From Epiperipatus broadwayi (lineage: Eukaryota > Onychophora > Udeonychophora > Euonychophora > Peripatidae), in the NCBI GenBank assembly GCA_028023455.1, contig JAQFVV010000030.1, forward strand, positions 8,768,876 to 8,832,875: a stretch of 64,000 bases of DNA. The letters are read 5' to 3'. Positions within the stretch are counted from its first letter, which is position 1, and each line of letters opens with the position of its first letter. The notes under the pieces are model-generated. The model saw only the letters and a program-made list of their open reading frames with translations. It made no database searches and had not been told where the DNA came from. This document shows, piece after piece, positions 10,369 through 24,300 of this stretch. A program made the translations under genes and the position numbers.

Positions 10369-12740
10369 TCATGATCCAGGACCAGCCAAAAGAAAAAATA
10401 GACAAGACTCTGATCGCACTGGTATTCTTTTTATACTCGAGGTCCGTTTTTCAGACTTCCTTTTATCTTTGTTTTATCATAAAATACAAATCGATAATCT
10501 TGTACATTTATTTTTGGTATTTTCCAACTACAAAGTTCTTTTTTTATATAAATTCTATCTGCCATCTTTAAATAGCTTTAAAACTTTGATTGTAATCTGC
10601 GTGTGGAATTCTCTTTCTTTTAATTTATCTGGATTAGTAATCTGGCATGTCTTTTATTCTTTCCAATTTTAACTTTTATTTTTAATTAAAGTAATAATTC
10701 GAAACAACAAAATTAGCTTTCATTGTATGTTTTAAAAAAATAAATTATACTAACTAAAAAAATAATTAAAAATGTGTCTTTTACACGATATTTAAATTTA
10801 CTTTTTTTAGCTTTTAAATATCTTACCAAATGCCAATATATTTGTACCGTATATAAATAAATGGTACAGTATAAAATAATGGTTGTATGATTATATGTTT
10901 AAATGTTGTAGATCTGTTAAAGACTGCAGGACAGTGGAAACTGTAAGGAAAATAAAGGAGGAAATATATATAAAAAATTGCATTGAAGAGTATATGAGGA
11001 GAATATGTGAGATTAAAAATAGTATTGAATTCTCCAAATATTATTTATAACATTCTGTGATATCTAAGATAGTCAGTTAATTCAAGCAAACTTTTTAGAG
11101 TGATGTGAAAATTTGATTATTCCATGTAAATGAACCCGAAACATGCAAATTAGGAAAAGATTTTTCACAAAATAAATTGCAGTTTGTACATTAAATCCTT
11201 GCATATAAACTAATGAGGAAGGATTGTTGAATGCATGACTAAAAGTTTCTAAACATTTTTCATTCAAAAAAACATGATTGAAGAAGAAACAGAATATTTT
11301 GCTGAAAAACAAAAAGACCTGTTATGCAATATGATATTTTGAATCAATTTCAGAATTGTCTGTGTTTAAAATCTATCCATGTGAGATAATGCGAGAAGAT
11401 TACTGGCCATGACTAATTAAACAAGTTAGTCATTCTGTCATTATGCAATACATGAGAATATTAACACTGCATAAGTTAGAAGCAGCTAATTTTTCAAAAT
11501 CTGTAAATAGAATCAAATCAACTATTATCAGGTTTTCAGAATGGTTATTAATTTTTGAGCTTAATTATTATGATTAAAGATAAGATGCAGTAAAGTGCAT
11601 TGAATAAGAACATTCTTCGGAAAAATGAAGACTATACTTTTATTTTTAATATCAATCTTAAATATAGTTTAGCAGTACCATGTTTTGAATGAATTTATAA
11701 CTAGGACATAATATGTTTAGTAGCTGCTAATCCCCTCTCCCTCCAAAGAAAAGAATTCATAAAATGAAGGAGATATTCCCAGAAAAAATTGAATTGATAC
11801 AGGTTTCTGCCTAATAGATTGCATTAGATAAGCAAATTATGAATTGAAAATTAAAAGCAATTACCAAAACCCATCATCCTTATAAATAAAATCTTCAACA
11901 TAATATTAACATTGTTTTTCCCCCCAAAACAAATATTTTAATATCATGTCATGAAATAATGCATCTACATACAAAAAGAAGAATGTCAATACCTTTATTG
12001 ACAGCAATTTTTCAGATTGTTAATATGGATTATAAACTTTTCTTACAAAATATGTATTTGAACCACAAGTTATTTGTAAGATTAAATTGATTTATGGAAA
12101 ACTTAGAGAAAAAATAGGTACAAGTCAGGGTAGTTGTCTAGCTTTACGTAAGAATATCTGATAGCATGACAATATTTGCAGACTATGAAGATAAGCTTAA
12201 CAAAATATTATGCAGGATTGACAGAACTTATAAAAAAAATTTGATAATAGATTGAGGAAAATAGATGATGTAAACCCTGAACAGAAAGTTTATAGAGTAA
12301 GATAGCATTTTTAATATTTGCAAAAACAATTAAATGAAGACAGACATAGCAATATTTAACAATCTTTTAATAAGAAGTGGAGATGATTGTGTGACCATTA
12401 AAATTAAATCTAAAAAAAGATTACGTAAATGATTTTGTTTAAAGTGAAATTTTATATGAAGCTGAAAGTAGATAAAAAAAAAAAAAAGATTAGAAGGCTT
12501 TAGAGATGCAGATTTGTAAAACAATGAAATAGATAAATCATATAAAAGTGTAAAAAAAGAACAATTTATTATAACGGAAATGGTTATTGGGTGGTTTGAT
12601 TTTATTTATATATTTTATTTCAATTATATTTTATGCTTATTTATTATACTTTATTTTTTTCACAACTTTGATTCTTCCTTTCGTTTATTTATTCTTATTT
12701 GTTTACTAACAGTTTTGCTAACCGAAATATCCCAGCTTAA
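10369..12740. other. AT-rich non-coding DNA (intron)
   Basis: Short ORFs at 10371-10672, 11082-11312 and 12330-12524 show no domain or codon pattern. No repeat family was recognised. Confidence 0.5.
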
Positions 12741-13534
12741 CCTCCAACTGTAATGGATTGTTTATTTATTTAACCACCGCCGTTACAATACAAGCAGAGA
12801 GCTAATACAGATACAAATTTAACTTCATATCTATACCCTTGACCGAACCCCAAGGCAATACGTACATATTATCTTGGCGTTATTTTTCCCGGCCAAGAAC
12901 TCTCGGCTGCTGAACAGAGCAAACTATTTCAAAGAAATTTAACGAATGTCCAGCGCTTGCTATTTATTTTTTAGAATTGGGAATTGGCACGAACAAGCAG
13001 CACATGAATACCTTAAACAAATCAGCATGCCCCTTTAATCACTAATTACAGTTTCCCCCCTGTCGTAGCTTGGTGATAGGAGAATAAAGCAAGGATACGA
13101 AATTTAATGATAAATATGTTTAATAATAATACTCACACTTTATATAAAAAAATACATTATAATAATAATAATAAAAAACACACACTTATAAAATACATGG
13201 CTATAATAAACATATGAAAACAGATCAAATATTAAAGTTCTTAAAGTCCTGTTGATAGAGTTCTATTTTATCAAATTATTAATTGTGTATTTAGTTATGA
13301 GTAGTAAACAGATTAAAATGCATGCATGCGTTTACCTAGGCTTTGTTCTAATTGTCCCATGAGTATTTCTTCCGAGCGCTCTTGATTAACTTCCTCAGTT
13401 TGTGGGGTTATTTCTCGTTCCAGTTTTGCTTGTTGATTCTTTAGGTTGAGTTTCAGTTGACAGCTACAGAAGCGGCGGTCCCTCTAGCAGGTCAGGCAAA
13501 GATCTTACATTGTGAGTCAGTGATGAGATGGCTT

Positions 13535-13570
13535 GAATCCGAACCCACGTCCCTTTAACGCCACTAGCCA
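13535..13570 (-). promoter_or_regulatory. Possible RNA polymerase III A and B boxes
   Basis: On the minus strand, TGGCTAGTGG (13561-13570) resembles an A box and GGTTCGGATTC (13535-13545) a B box. Their spacing is shorter than in most tRNA genes. No tRNA cloverleaf was found, so this may be a SINE remnant or chance. Confidence 0.25.
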
Positions 13571-13974
13571 CGCACTTCTTTCATTTTCTTCGAGCTGTTG
13601 CTTCTTCAAAGTCTCTACTAGCAATCCCAGATAAAAATTGTAATTTTCTTAATCTCTTTCTTTTGTTCATTGTTTTTAAAATTTTTAATTAAGACTTAGA
13701 TTTCCAATCAATTCTTATCATTATGTTTCTTTATTTAATTAGTGGCTGGAATGTAAGTCCCAATTAATTTAACAGATCAAGCAAAGATCTTCCGTTGTTA
13801 ACATTTTCTTTGTACGTGGAATTTAATTTGTCCAACAGACTTTCACACCTACGGCCATATTGTTTTTCTTTTTATATATCACATATTACATTTTATTTAA
13901 AGTTTACAATTTATTTTTTTTTTTCCACATTTGGGTTTTACATTTTATTTTAATTTATTATATAGTTTTTTAAT

Positions 13975-14143
13975 GAGAGAGAAGAAATGCATTTCTTTAT
14001 GCATCCCCTTCCCCTCTCCCACAATAAACAAAAATAACTTTCTAGCATTTGACTTACAAGAGAGAAAGAGATGCATTTCTTTATGCACCCCCCTCCCCTT
14101 CTCTTACTATTACAAAATCCACAGTAATTTTGACATTAGACTT
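13975..14143. repeat. Two-copy tandem repeat, period 84 bp
   Basis: Both units contain ATGCATTTCTTTATGCA (13987 and 14071) followed by a C-rich tract. The copies are diverged beyond that core. Confidence 0.75.
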
Positions 14144-14634
14144 TCAATTTTTTCTTTTCCTTCCTTTTTTTAAAAATTTAATAGCTAATTTATTTCACCT
14201 TTATTACTTCTTGTTAGCGAATTTATCTAATGTTATTAATAAATATATATGTGTGTCGACGACTTTACGTGGTCGTCACATTATATATCTATATTTGAGG
14301 AAATTAAGAAGATGAAGATTAGGCATGCAAAGAGATGCAGAAAAATTACAAAGGATATGCTGTAATAGAAAACATATATATATAAAGGGAATAAACGATC
14401 AATTTAAAGAAAAAATAACTATGTTTCTGAGCAAAAAGCTAGAAGAAAGTGGTCTGGTTTAACATGTGGGACTTAATTGACAACTAATAATAGTAAACTT
14501 AAAAAAATGTTTTAGGAAGATGTTGCTGAGATGAAAAATAAAAAATTATGAGATCTTTTAGCCTAAACATAAATATTTCTCACTCCTTTCTGAAAATTTT
14601 ATAAACTGAATCTAAATGCAATTTTTGGTTATGA

Positions 14635-14773
14635 TGAAAATCATCATCATTTTCAACCATTATCAGTCCATTGCAGGATGAAGATCTCTCCAAGTTCAAT
14701 CCATCTCCAATCTCTAGACTCTCTTCTCCGCATTGTCCCAGCACATATTTCATCATCTATCTCACATCTGGTT
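14635..14773 (-). mobile_element. 3' tail of an RTE-type LINE
   Basis: Read on the minus strand, it encodes remnants like those at the end of the copy at 61570-63060 (GGAGATGGATTGAACTTGG, then CTGATAATGGTTG) and ends in a TGATGATGA-like tail. Only the last 140 bases or so of the element are present. Confidence 0.7.
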
Positions 14774-14892
14774 TATATATATATGAACATATATTAGATA
14801 TTTTGCTAATAATTTGAACATGTTCCTAAATTCTTCTTATACACAAATTCACATCAGCTTAATAGGTGAATTATATTTCACTTGTTAAAGTA

Positions 14893-15705
14893 TAGTGTTT
14901 CCCTGAAAATAAGACCCGGGTTTACATTAATTTTTGCTCCAAAATATACCATAGAGCTTATTTTCGGGGATGTCTTATTTTTTCATATACAAAAATATAC
15001 ATTTATTCAAATATTTCTCTTTACAAAAAGCTGTAATTACTTTAGGGAGTCTACCACAATTCCTTTCTTATACTTACCAGAATAGGTCTTTCCTTTTGTA
15101 CTCATCTTATCTGGCAATAAGAATACTATTCCATCTACATTTACCATTAAATAAAGTGTTAATTGAAGATTTGTGAGACAGTAGTGATAACAAAAATGAT
15201 TACAGTTAAGAATAAATACTTTGTCCACCCGAAAGTGACAAAAAAAATGCAAGTACAAAAATTCAGAAAATGTTTCTGTATTCCATATGTGCACATTAAG
15301 TTCATCCATTATAACACATTGGCAGCGTGTAGAATTACAATTAATATATTATGCTACTTGGGTATTCTTTTTAAAAATTTTTCTTCAGGAGAAAGATTTA
15401 TCATTTAACTTAAACTAAACTTTATTAAAATCACTTCTGTTATTTTAATAAAATCTTTTAGGAGGGGAAAAAAATGTTTAAGAAATCAAACTAATTTTAT
15501 TTTAATCTTGAATATTTAAAAGTTATCGTGATGAAAGTCTAAAACTAAATCAAGCATTGTAAAAGTATTAAATAAAATAAGTATCTAAAAATATAAATTG
15601 TCTAATATACTAACATGTGGTGGATAAATTGTTTCTCTATATACGTAGAATTATGTTTGTCGAAAACTGAAAATCATGTTAGGGTTTATTTTTGGGGAAA
15701 CACAG
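14893..15705. mobile_element. Non-autonomous Tc1/mariner-like element with TA duplication
   Basis: The ends are inverted repeats: TAGTGTTTCCCTGAAAATAA on the left, and on the right (complement) CTGTGTTTCCCCAAAAATAA. They are flanked by TA at 14891-14892 and 15706-15707. A second related AAAATAAG word occurs just inside the left end (about 14960). A minus-strand frame (15037-15309) ends with MSTKGKTYSGKYKKGIVV, weakly like the start of a pogo/Brinker-type helix-turn-helix. If real, the rest of the transposase is deleted. Confidence 0.6.
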
Positions 15706-16925
15706 TATTATAGCGGATAAGCACTGCGATGGTTACAAATGTAATGAATCAAGTCTATTAAAGAACTATTTGTATAGCAGTTAGAAAAGGTATACATTGA
15801 CAACTAGTCTATATTTCTTGGATCCTTCTATGAGAATGCTACCAGTTAGACTCCAAAATGCACCTCAACTCCTTCAGTTTGTAATCTGAAGGACCTAAAC
15901 CAGTGCTTTTGAACCCAATATTCCAAGATACCAATGACTATACAATCAACACATACATAAGATGGACTGACATAGAATGCATAATAGAAAATAAAGAACT
16001 CAATTAAACATCAAAATTAATTTAACAATATTTTAATCAATAACATGAACTGTGAACAATATGATACAGAACAGTATAAGCAAAATCACATAAATATGTA
16101 AAGATAAATCGATCCATACATTGTATTTTCTGAAAAATAAAGATATGATCATTTAATATTTAAATAAATTTATAACAAAATAGTATGATGCATTGTTTTA
16201 ATGATAATATTCATCAGCAGATACAGTACAGTATATTAGGAGAGAAGTGGAAATATATCTAAACAGAAAAAAATATGTAATATAATATTTAAGGTTCACT
16301 CTTATATCAATGCAAATGACTACATTTTAAAATCAATATTTAAAAAAAAAAAGTTAACATTTCATCATAGCATGTTGACACATATCTATATAGTTATATT
16401 TTTTATCAGCAATAATTTATGATGTTTCTTCTTTTCAACTCTTCAGAGTTTTTTGAAATTTTCCATGTAGTTGTTTTCCTTGTGGCTTCAATGGTTAAGG
16501 AATGTTAAATGCTTTTATATTAACTTGCTCTGCCTCTGTCAGGATGTCCACATTTTTGAATTTTAAACAATGAAAGAAATCTGTTTCTATTTAAAACTCA
16601 AAGTCACATACTTATACTTCCCAGGAAAAATCCTTAACAATTGAGTCAACAGAAATATTGTTTGTAGAGTAAAATTTTGTAATATTGACTTATACTTAAT
16701 TAATTAAAAGTAAATATTTTCTACTAAAATCAGAATTATTCTTCTGAAATAATTAATATTTCATAAATATTTTGTAAAAACAATAATGTATAAAATGTTA
16801 GAGAATTGTTTCCATTTCCAAAATCAAATGAAAAAAGAAAATTGTCAAAATGTGGAGAGAACAAGAAACAATAAAAAGACTTATAAAAAAAATTATTTTA
16901 TTTAAATTAAAATTATAAGTTTTAT
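15706..16925. other. AT-rich non-coding DNA (intron)
   Basis: No coding signal or recognised repeat. Confidence 0.5.
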
Positions 16926-17226
16926 GTCTAACTAAAAAATAAAATAATTTAAAAAAAAATTGTTTTAAAATAATGTTTTTATATAAATAGCTGACTAAAA
17001 AGTGCAAAATAACAAAGTAATCAGACTAATAAAGTAATCCAACTAAAAAACATGTATCATTTCATAAAAGCATTTGAGGCCTTTGTGATTTTTATGGTCT
17101 TAAATGCTTTTATGAAATGACACAACATATTTTTTAGTCAGATTACTTTATTTTCTACTATTTAGTTGGCTGTTTACATAGCATTATTTTTTGTAAAATA
17201 ATTTTTTTTTCATATTATTGTTTTAC
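16926..17226. repeat. Foldback (MITE-like) imperfect inverted repeat
   Basis: The centre is at about 17077. The inner arms share TTTCATAAAAGCATTT and, further out, AAAGTAATC and ACTAAAAAA. Weaker complementarity continues to about 16926 and 17226. No ORF; no target duplication could be fixed in the A/T-rich flanks. Confidence 0.65.
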
Positions 17227-18700
17227 TGATATGTTTTTTTTCTGGGTTTTAAATTCATAATTTGGCAATATATATTTTTGGAAGCACATTCTTTCTTCTG
17301 GCAAGCAATAATTTGGTTAAGCAACTGAACAGATATTTAAAAGATTCTTTAGACAATGTCTTCATATCATCTCAGGTTATACAGATAAATGAACAAAATC
17401 CAACCAGACAGAAAATTTAGCACATGATGTATGGGAGTTACAATTATAAATGCCTTAAGTTAATCATTCTTAGTGTTGTGATCATTTAATGTTTCCATAT
17501 CCTCTGGCTACTTTCTCTGCTTACTTCATGGTAATTCATGGCGGTATTTTCTCAGTTGGCAGGCAATCTGATGTTAGCAGTAACTAGGCATTATGCAATA
17601 AGAAAAATAAGAATTTATCATTTGTCTTTGATCCAAGCATATTTCAGTATAATCCCATGCCATTTTCCAAACAATTTAATCTTTTAATATTAAGTTATTG
17701 TTTAATACATCAAGGTGTCCTTTTTTTCTTTTAATGAATTTGTTTACTGAGAAGTTTTTTACTTTGTTTTCTTTAAATTTTATTTAACATTTCATATAAT
17801 TGATAAATATCTTTGTTAACTATATGTGAATTTTAAGTTAATAATTTTACAATTTTATTTCAAAAATATTGCTTTGAAACACAGGATTTTCTTCCAAATT
17901 TACAGAAGGCTATTATTTTAATATTTTTATAAATTATCTAATAATTCATAATTTTAAACTTAATTTTGCTTTTATGGAACAATTTATTTTGTTTCTTTCC
18001 TTTGTCCCTCTCTATAAATGAAAATTACTTAACTATACAACCAATAATTTAGTTTGAGATGATAAGAAGTTACTACTTCATCTTCAATATTTCAAAACAA
18101 GTACACGCAGAATTGATATATTTCAATCATTTTAATTCTTATCGTCCTATTGTCAACTTTTATGTTTTATCAGAGGAAAGGTCTGTTTCATTATAGAGAA
18201 AATATTCTTTGAAAATTAATTCTTTATATCTGTAGATAAAAGTTATTTAAAATTACACTTACTTTAATTCATTCATATTGATAAATCTTTTATAAAATTA
18301 AATCAATAAGGAAAAATGGCTTCATTGTATAAAAATAGATTATGATTAAAAAAAAGTATAAATTATATTGCAAAATTTTGCTAATCAAGGATAAAAATAA
18401 CCAGTAAGTGGGTTTATCTAAAAAAAAGTCCTACATAGTGTTAATTCAGAAAAAATAGAATCCTGTGATATAAAAACAACCACCTAATTCAAGTGAATGA
18501 GTAGTATGTAGATGATGATATCACCACTTTTAAACAAAATATTTAACAAGGAGTGAAGAAAATATGATGAAACAAACTAAAACATTATTAAAAATTTGTT
18601 AGCGTAAGTTTTAAGTCAAAAAATTCCAAACTAATGGCCACTGCAAGTGATATTCCTATAATCTTTTATTAGCAGAATGTGATTAAAAGCAATTAAATCA
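17227..18700. other. AT-rich non-coding DNA (intron)
   Basis: Nothing recognised. Confidence 0.5.
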
Positions 18701-18702
18701 CT

Positions 18703-18805
18703 AAACATCACATAATCACCATTTCTTATGCTTGCTCAAGCTGTTAAAACAGGCAAAACTCTCCATACAGTAGCGCCAATAAATGCAAGCCAGAGTAAAG
18801 TCTTG
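18703..18805 (-). mobile_element. Fragment of the hammerhead retroelement family
   Basis: It matches the 3' region and internal part of the family (complement of AAACATCACATAATCACC, then the GCAAAACTCTCCATACAGTA region). It lacks the hammerhead itself. Confidence 0.7.
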
Positions 18806-21160
18806 CCTATATTAAAAGACAATCTATTAAAACCAATTCATTTGTCCTATTAAATAAATTACTGCCCAAGTGCTAGCATGCCAATCTGTAATTTTTTTTA
18901 AAAAAAAATAATCTACTTACTATGCGATTTAATCTTTAATATTGTAAATGGATATTTCTATATTGGTATTGAATATTTCTAGTTTATTTCAAATTAATAA
19001 CATTATCAACATCACACATCAACACAGAAATTATACAATATGTTACAGCAAGTTTTAAATTTCTTTCCAAAGAATAAATTCTGATATTTGGTTATAAGGT
19101 GTTCAATATAACAAGCATTTCATATGTACACAAAATATGACTAACATGTCTAAGACATTAATTAACCAATAAAATAAATGAAAATAATCAACAACAGAAT
19201 GCTTGTATAATGAACGGCAGATAGCGATTTAAAATTTATAATAAATATAAAAAAAAGTTCCCGATTAGGGATTTTATTTAAATAAGCAAATCTACTTCTA
19301 CAATCAAATTAATCTCATAAAAGGAAATTGCACAAATTTTAGCATTTATTTATAAATTCACAATATTTATTTTCAGTATGATATAAAATTCATAAAAATA
19401 AAATTACATTTTAAAAAATAAAGCTACAAAATGAAACTCAGACTGTTAAGTTATAAATTTATACATATTTATCATACAGAAAAAAAAAAGTTTACTTCTA
19501 CTAAATCTTAAAACAGAAAGTAACATCTTAGTAACAAAAAATTTACATAAACTAACTGTAAATTTTTATATATCCATTAAATTAACCACTATTAGTATAA
19601 TTCACATTTCCATAGAATAATTAGAGAACTTTTCTCATATCTCTAATTCCATTTTGTTCAAGGATAGTAGTCAAGTATATTGTGATCTTAATACACACAC
19701 ACATGCATATATGGATATGTCTACATATTGCACATGCACTGTGAACTAAAAAGTAAAAATATAAAGATTAAAAATACTATATTTATACATATTAATTTTA
19801 AAGATAATCCAAGAATATCTATAGTAAATAAGAGAGGTATATTTATTATCCTCTAATGTGCCAAATTTTAAGTTTATCTTTAATATTACCAATCATTATT
19901 GCAGCATAGTTGGTAACTTTTAAGATAATTTCAATTTTGTCTCTACAAAATAATAAGTATAATTTCATTGCTTATTATATACTGAAACTGATGCTTCAAG
20001 CTTAGTTATCCAAACTTGTTTAATAGTATCTTTAAAAAGAAAATAACATTAATAATAAAAAGGAATAATAGTAATAACAGTAAGAAATGATTTATTGGTA
20101 TAGTAAAGAATCAAAGACTGCTATAATAAAATAATTGTTACCAGATGTTAGAAATAATATTGTTAACAAATTTTCACAAATTCTAAATTTTACTTATTAA
20201 GAACTTTTGCTATATACAAAGGTTATTTTAAAATAGAAATCGAATTGGTTTACTACTTAAAAGAAATTGAAATTTCTTTGAATGTGTTAAACAAAGAAAT
20301 GAGTTCCAATTAATTTTTTTAATTTAGATACAATAAGATCAGAAACAACAAAGCGAGTAAATGCGAAGTCCAAAGCATGAAAATAGAAAACTAATTAAAA
20401 CAAATGGGGGTAAGGTAGATAGTTTCAAAATATATATATAAAAAAAAGTGTTTTTATTGTTTTGTAGCCATTGAAGATGGAGGTGGCAGAAAAACTTGAA
20501 ACTATGTAATTTTTGAAATATTTTTTATAAGCAATGCATATTTCAAAACTATATATTACACAAAAATGAGTTGCTAAAAATGCTCAAAATGAAATCATCA
20601 TAATTGCCATTCGTGGAAGTTAGAATGAATCTTCATGTATCTCAAGTATTAAAAATAAAATGCCATTGCGATCTTATGAAGATAAAAATGTCTCTATTAG
20701 CCAATGAATATTCTGGAATCCATCTATATTCAAATAAGTCTCCAAAGAAAATATTTCAAGCCACAGATCAAAAAACCTTGTAAATCAAAATTTCTATCAT
20801 ACAAGAGACTTAGCCTAACAATTAACAAGTTTCATAATGAGAATTATTCTATAGAAGAAGCTTCATAGACTGAATTTAAATGTGAGGATTATAGTATTCA
20901 TAAAAAAAATACCTACATAAAAAAAGTGCATTCTGTAATTGCATTTACAGATGAAAAAAAAAAAAAATCCTCATATAAATAAATATATTTTATGTTAGGA
21001 TTGTTCTATATATTAATATGCCATTACGATATAATATTTAATGACAGCTTTGTTATACAAAAATGATACTAGGTTTTGGTTGATAAAAATATAGTTTTAT
21101 GGGTATTTTTATTGCCAAATACATAAAGAAAAGATTAAAGATTTTATATTAATTAGAAAA
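18806..21160. other. AT-rich non-coding DNA (intron)
   Basis: No gene seen. At 20465-20510 a stretch TTGAAGATGGAGG ... TTGAAAC is loosely like the hammerhead-type motif at 47311-47432. Confidence 0.4.
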
Positions 21161-21340
21161 AGATGAGTCTCTCTCAGATCCAAGGCTCCTCAATGACGAA
21201 GGCCTGAAGCCGGAAACTAGTCTGAGGATATTGGATGAATAGGCACTAGATGGGGATTTTATGCACAAGCCTTCTGGCATCCACTCATTACTCTAGCTTG
21301 CTGTGTGTGGCAATACCTATAGTGAGTTTTGCCTGTATTA
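21161..21340 (+). mobile_element. Hammerhead retroelement: solo terminal repeat
   Basis: This is a single copy of the terminal-repeat unit: hammerhead, then about 110 bases ending at the family 3' terminus (TTTTGCCTGTATTAA here). It is flanked by TATTAATTAGAAAA (21147-21160) and TATTAATTTAGAAAA (21336-21350), one base different in length, which looks like a target-site duplication. No ORF. It is comparable to a solo LTR of the longer composites at 25981 and 38373. Confidence 0.75.
21187..21228 (+). ncRNA. Hammerhead ribozyme, one core base changed
   Basis: Stem I TCCTCA/TGAGGA is six Watson-Crick pairs. The core reads ATGACGA instead of CTGANGA. Stem II is GGC/GCC. GAAA is followed by a two-base loop (C-TA-G), then the GTC cleavage triplet. 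The C-to-A change at the first core base probably abolishes cleavage. Confidence 0.75.
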
Positions 21341-21350
21341 ATTTAGAAAA

Positions 21351-24300
21351 TAGTAATGTTAGTTGGTAGTAGTGGAACAAAACAAATTTACTAATATTTT
21401 ATAGAGTATCATAAATAATTTAAGTCTGATAAATATTATGATTAATGTAAGTGATGTATGTGAATAAATAAACAGCATAATCAATTTATTGAATCTCCAT
21501 TTGGACTTCCAACACTTTTATTTTTAATATGTGGAATGGATGTAAATTTGATACTAACACAAATTTAAATAAGATCATTTAAGATAATTTTAATCTATAG
21601 CATTTTGATATTTGTTTTGATAAATTTGATGAATATATCAATTTTACATAGAGTAAAAATTAAGTTTACGTTGAAAAGCTCAAATTACTAATAATTGCTA
21701 TTATTAAATCTTCTACTCTAATGGAAATTCAGAAAAGACATGAAAATTGTATTATTCTTTTGGGATTTAAATTACTTTATATATCATTTTTGTTTTGTTA
21801 TTTATTTAATTCTGTTTTATTTATTAACTCAATATTTTAGTTTTATTCAGTTATTTCTTATAAGCTAAATTTCAGAATACTATACATTAATGAATGTAAA
21901 GAATATGACAAAAAAAGTAGTATATAATCTTTATTATTATTACTGTTACTATTTTGTACTAATATTTAGCTGGGTGTAGACTTTTGGAAGCATACCTTAT
22001 CAATGAAATACAAGGAGTTAAATGTGATGAATTCAAGATCCCAAATCAATTAGAATTATCATTATATAGCATCCTATCCATCATTATTACATTTAAATTC
22101 AAACTTAGTTTGATATCACGTGATTTCGGAATAACAGGAGTTAATCAACCCACATATTTGAGGTTTATGAACCGTCATTCCAATGGCAGATTCAAGATGG
22201 GCTACTAATACCATCACAGAGAGTCTAACTTATTGTTACAATATATAGATATAATTAATTTGATCATTATAGATAGCTTTTATAAATAAATAATAATAAC
22301 CAAATAATTTGCCATTTAGAAGATCCACTGATATGAGTACCAAAATGATGGATTGAACTTTGATCCAGAGCTTTATCTGTTGAAGCTGCCACTCCATCAT
22401 TGTACTAAACTGTAGAATCTGAACAACGACCTTAGTTTATTTGTTTTTTCTTATCTCTGATATGGGAGAGAAAAAAAAACAACAGGAAAATTCTAAATTT
22501 GTTAAAATTACATAAAAAATATAACAATTAATCACATGGATGGATGGTTGCTCAGAAACAAAATTGATGTTCAAGCTCACAAATAAGCAGATTGAGCACC
22601 CAAATTTTAGGCAATTTCCCAAATTAAGATTATTTAAATGCTGAAAATTGATATTGGAATCTTTAGTTTATCTTGCATTATTATTTTTTAATTCACAGTT
22701 CTAAACTACATCATGTTATGATTACTTTATGCAAAAAAAAAAAAAATGCTTAAAATTGATATCCATCAGTTCTTTATTTAATTTTTCTTTCATATTTATA
22801 TTTAAAGTAAATATTGTTTAACATAAATTTAAATAATTACAGTTCAAAAGCTGAATTATATTAAAACCTAATTTTAAAGAATCTGGGTTTTATATACATA
22901 CTATGAGCATTCTATACTAAATACTTCTCTCATTAAAACAAGGTTTGAACAATGAATGCAAAGGTTACAATAAAGCTAGAAAGGAAATATCTTTATCATA
23001 TTTTGTAAAGCTTAAATTACAAATTCATTTGTTTATCTGTACTTTTAGCAATAAAAATACTGTATTTTTTAAAAAATTATTCTGTTGCATGTGAATAATT
23101 TTATCAATGAGCTCAAGAAGCAGAGTTAAAAGGTTGCTTAACACTGTCTTCAAAAAATCATAATTTCCAAATGAAAATTCAATAAAATTATTAATGAATA
23201 AAATACTATAATCAATGTCATTGGCTATTTGTGAGAAACAATTCAAAACCTACCTATTTTAAATAGAGCATCAATTATTTTTAGCATGGTTGATAATGTT
23301 TACTTAATTTAGTTAGCTTTTTTCTTTATTTACTACTTTAATAGTAAAAATATTGTATTTTTTTAAAAAAATATTCCGCTGTATATATATATAATTCTAG
23401 ACATGAGTCTAAAAGGCAGAATTAGAAAGCTGATTATCAATGACATCGAAAAAAAAAGCAAGATTTCCAATTGAGAAAGCAAAAGTTCTAAAGTGAATGC
23501 CTAAATATTCACCATAAATTAGAAAACGTAATTAAAATGCTGATTAATATAACATCAAAAAAAAAAAAAATTTCTAGGTGAGAAAGTAAAAAATCCTGAA
23601 TATGGAATAATTAAATCAACAATTTATAATTTTTTACAATATTTGTTAGGGCAAATTTGTTTCTATTTTCCACTTTATAGTTTTAAAATTTTGATTTTTA
23701 GGACGTTTAAAATTTTTACCTATTCCTAAATATGGGTATTTCAATGAGTACAAGTATGAACGACCTATATAATGTATGAAGAATTCTAATCAATTATATT
23801 CATTATAGAAGATTCCATTGTACACATAATTAAATAAATAAGAAACATTTAGAAATGAGTTAACAAACTTGGATAGAATTACAACACTTAAAACATTTAC
23901 TGTTTCAAAGATTGTCATACCACGTAAAAAAACTGATCAATCGTACTGTAGGACATGTATAATCTAGTAAGTGCTGACAATCATCCAAATAAATAGCGCA
24001 ATCACTTTTCATATATTAATAATATTAAATCAATAAATCAACGTAAGTCAGATACATAAATCAGTCTATTTCAATACTGCTAAACCAAATCAGTTATATA
24101 AAACTTAATTTATCCCGAGTAAAAACTAAACATTTAAGTACATAATTAAATAAATATCTGCAGTATTATATATGTATACAAACTTGGATAGATGTAAAAT
24201 TTTTATCAGTTTGTTTAACATTAATGTAAAAAACAAACAAATAATTACTATATTTACATGGATGATTGATAAAAATTATATTAAACAATATTAAAGATAA

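Larger units (their letters stand above)
12749..14280. other. Compositionally distinct block, possible old LTR
   Basis: The stretch 12750-13620 is visibly richer in G and C than its surroundings. The block starts with TGTAATGG and ends with CGTCACA, a TG...CA pair resembling the ends of the two LTRs at 49763 and 57820. I found no matching target-site duplication and no coding frame. A word AGATCAAGCAAAGATCTT-like occurs twice (about 13486 and 13770). Treat the LTR reading as a guess. Confidence 0.25.
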
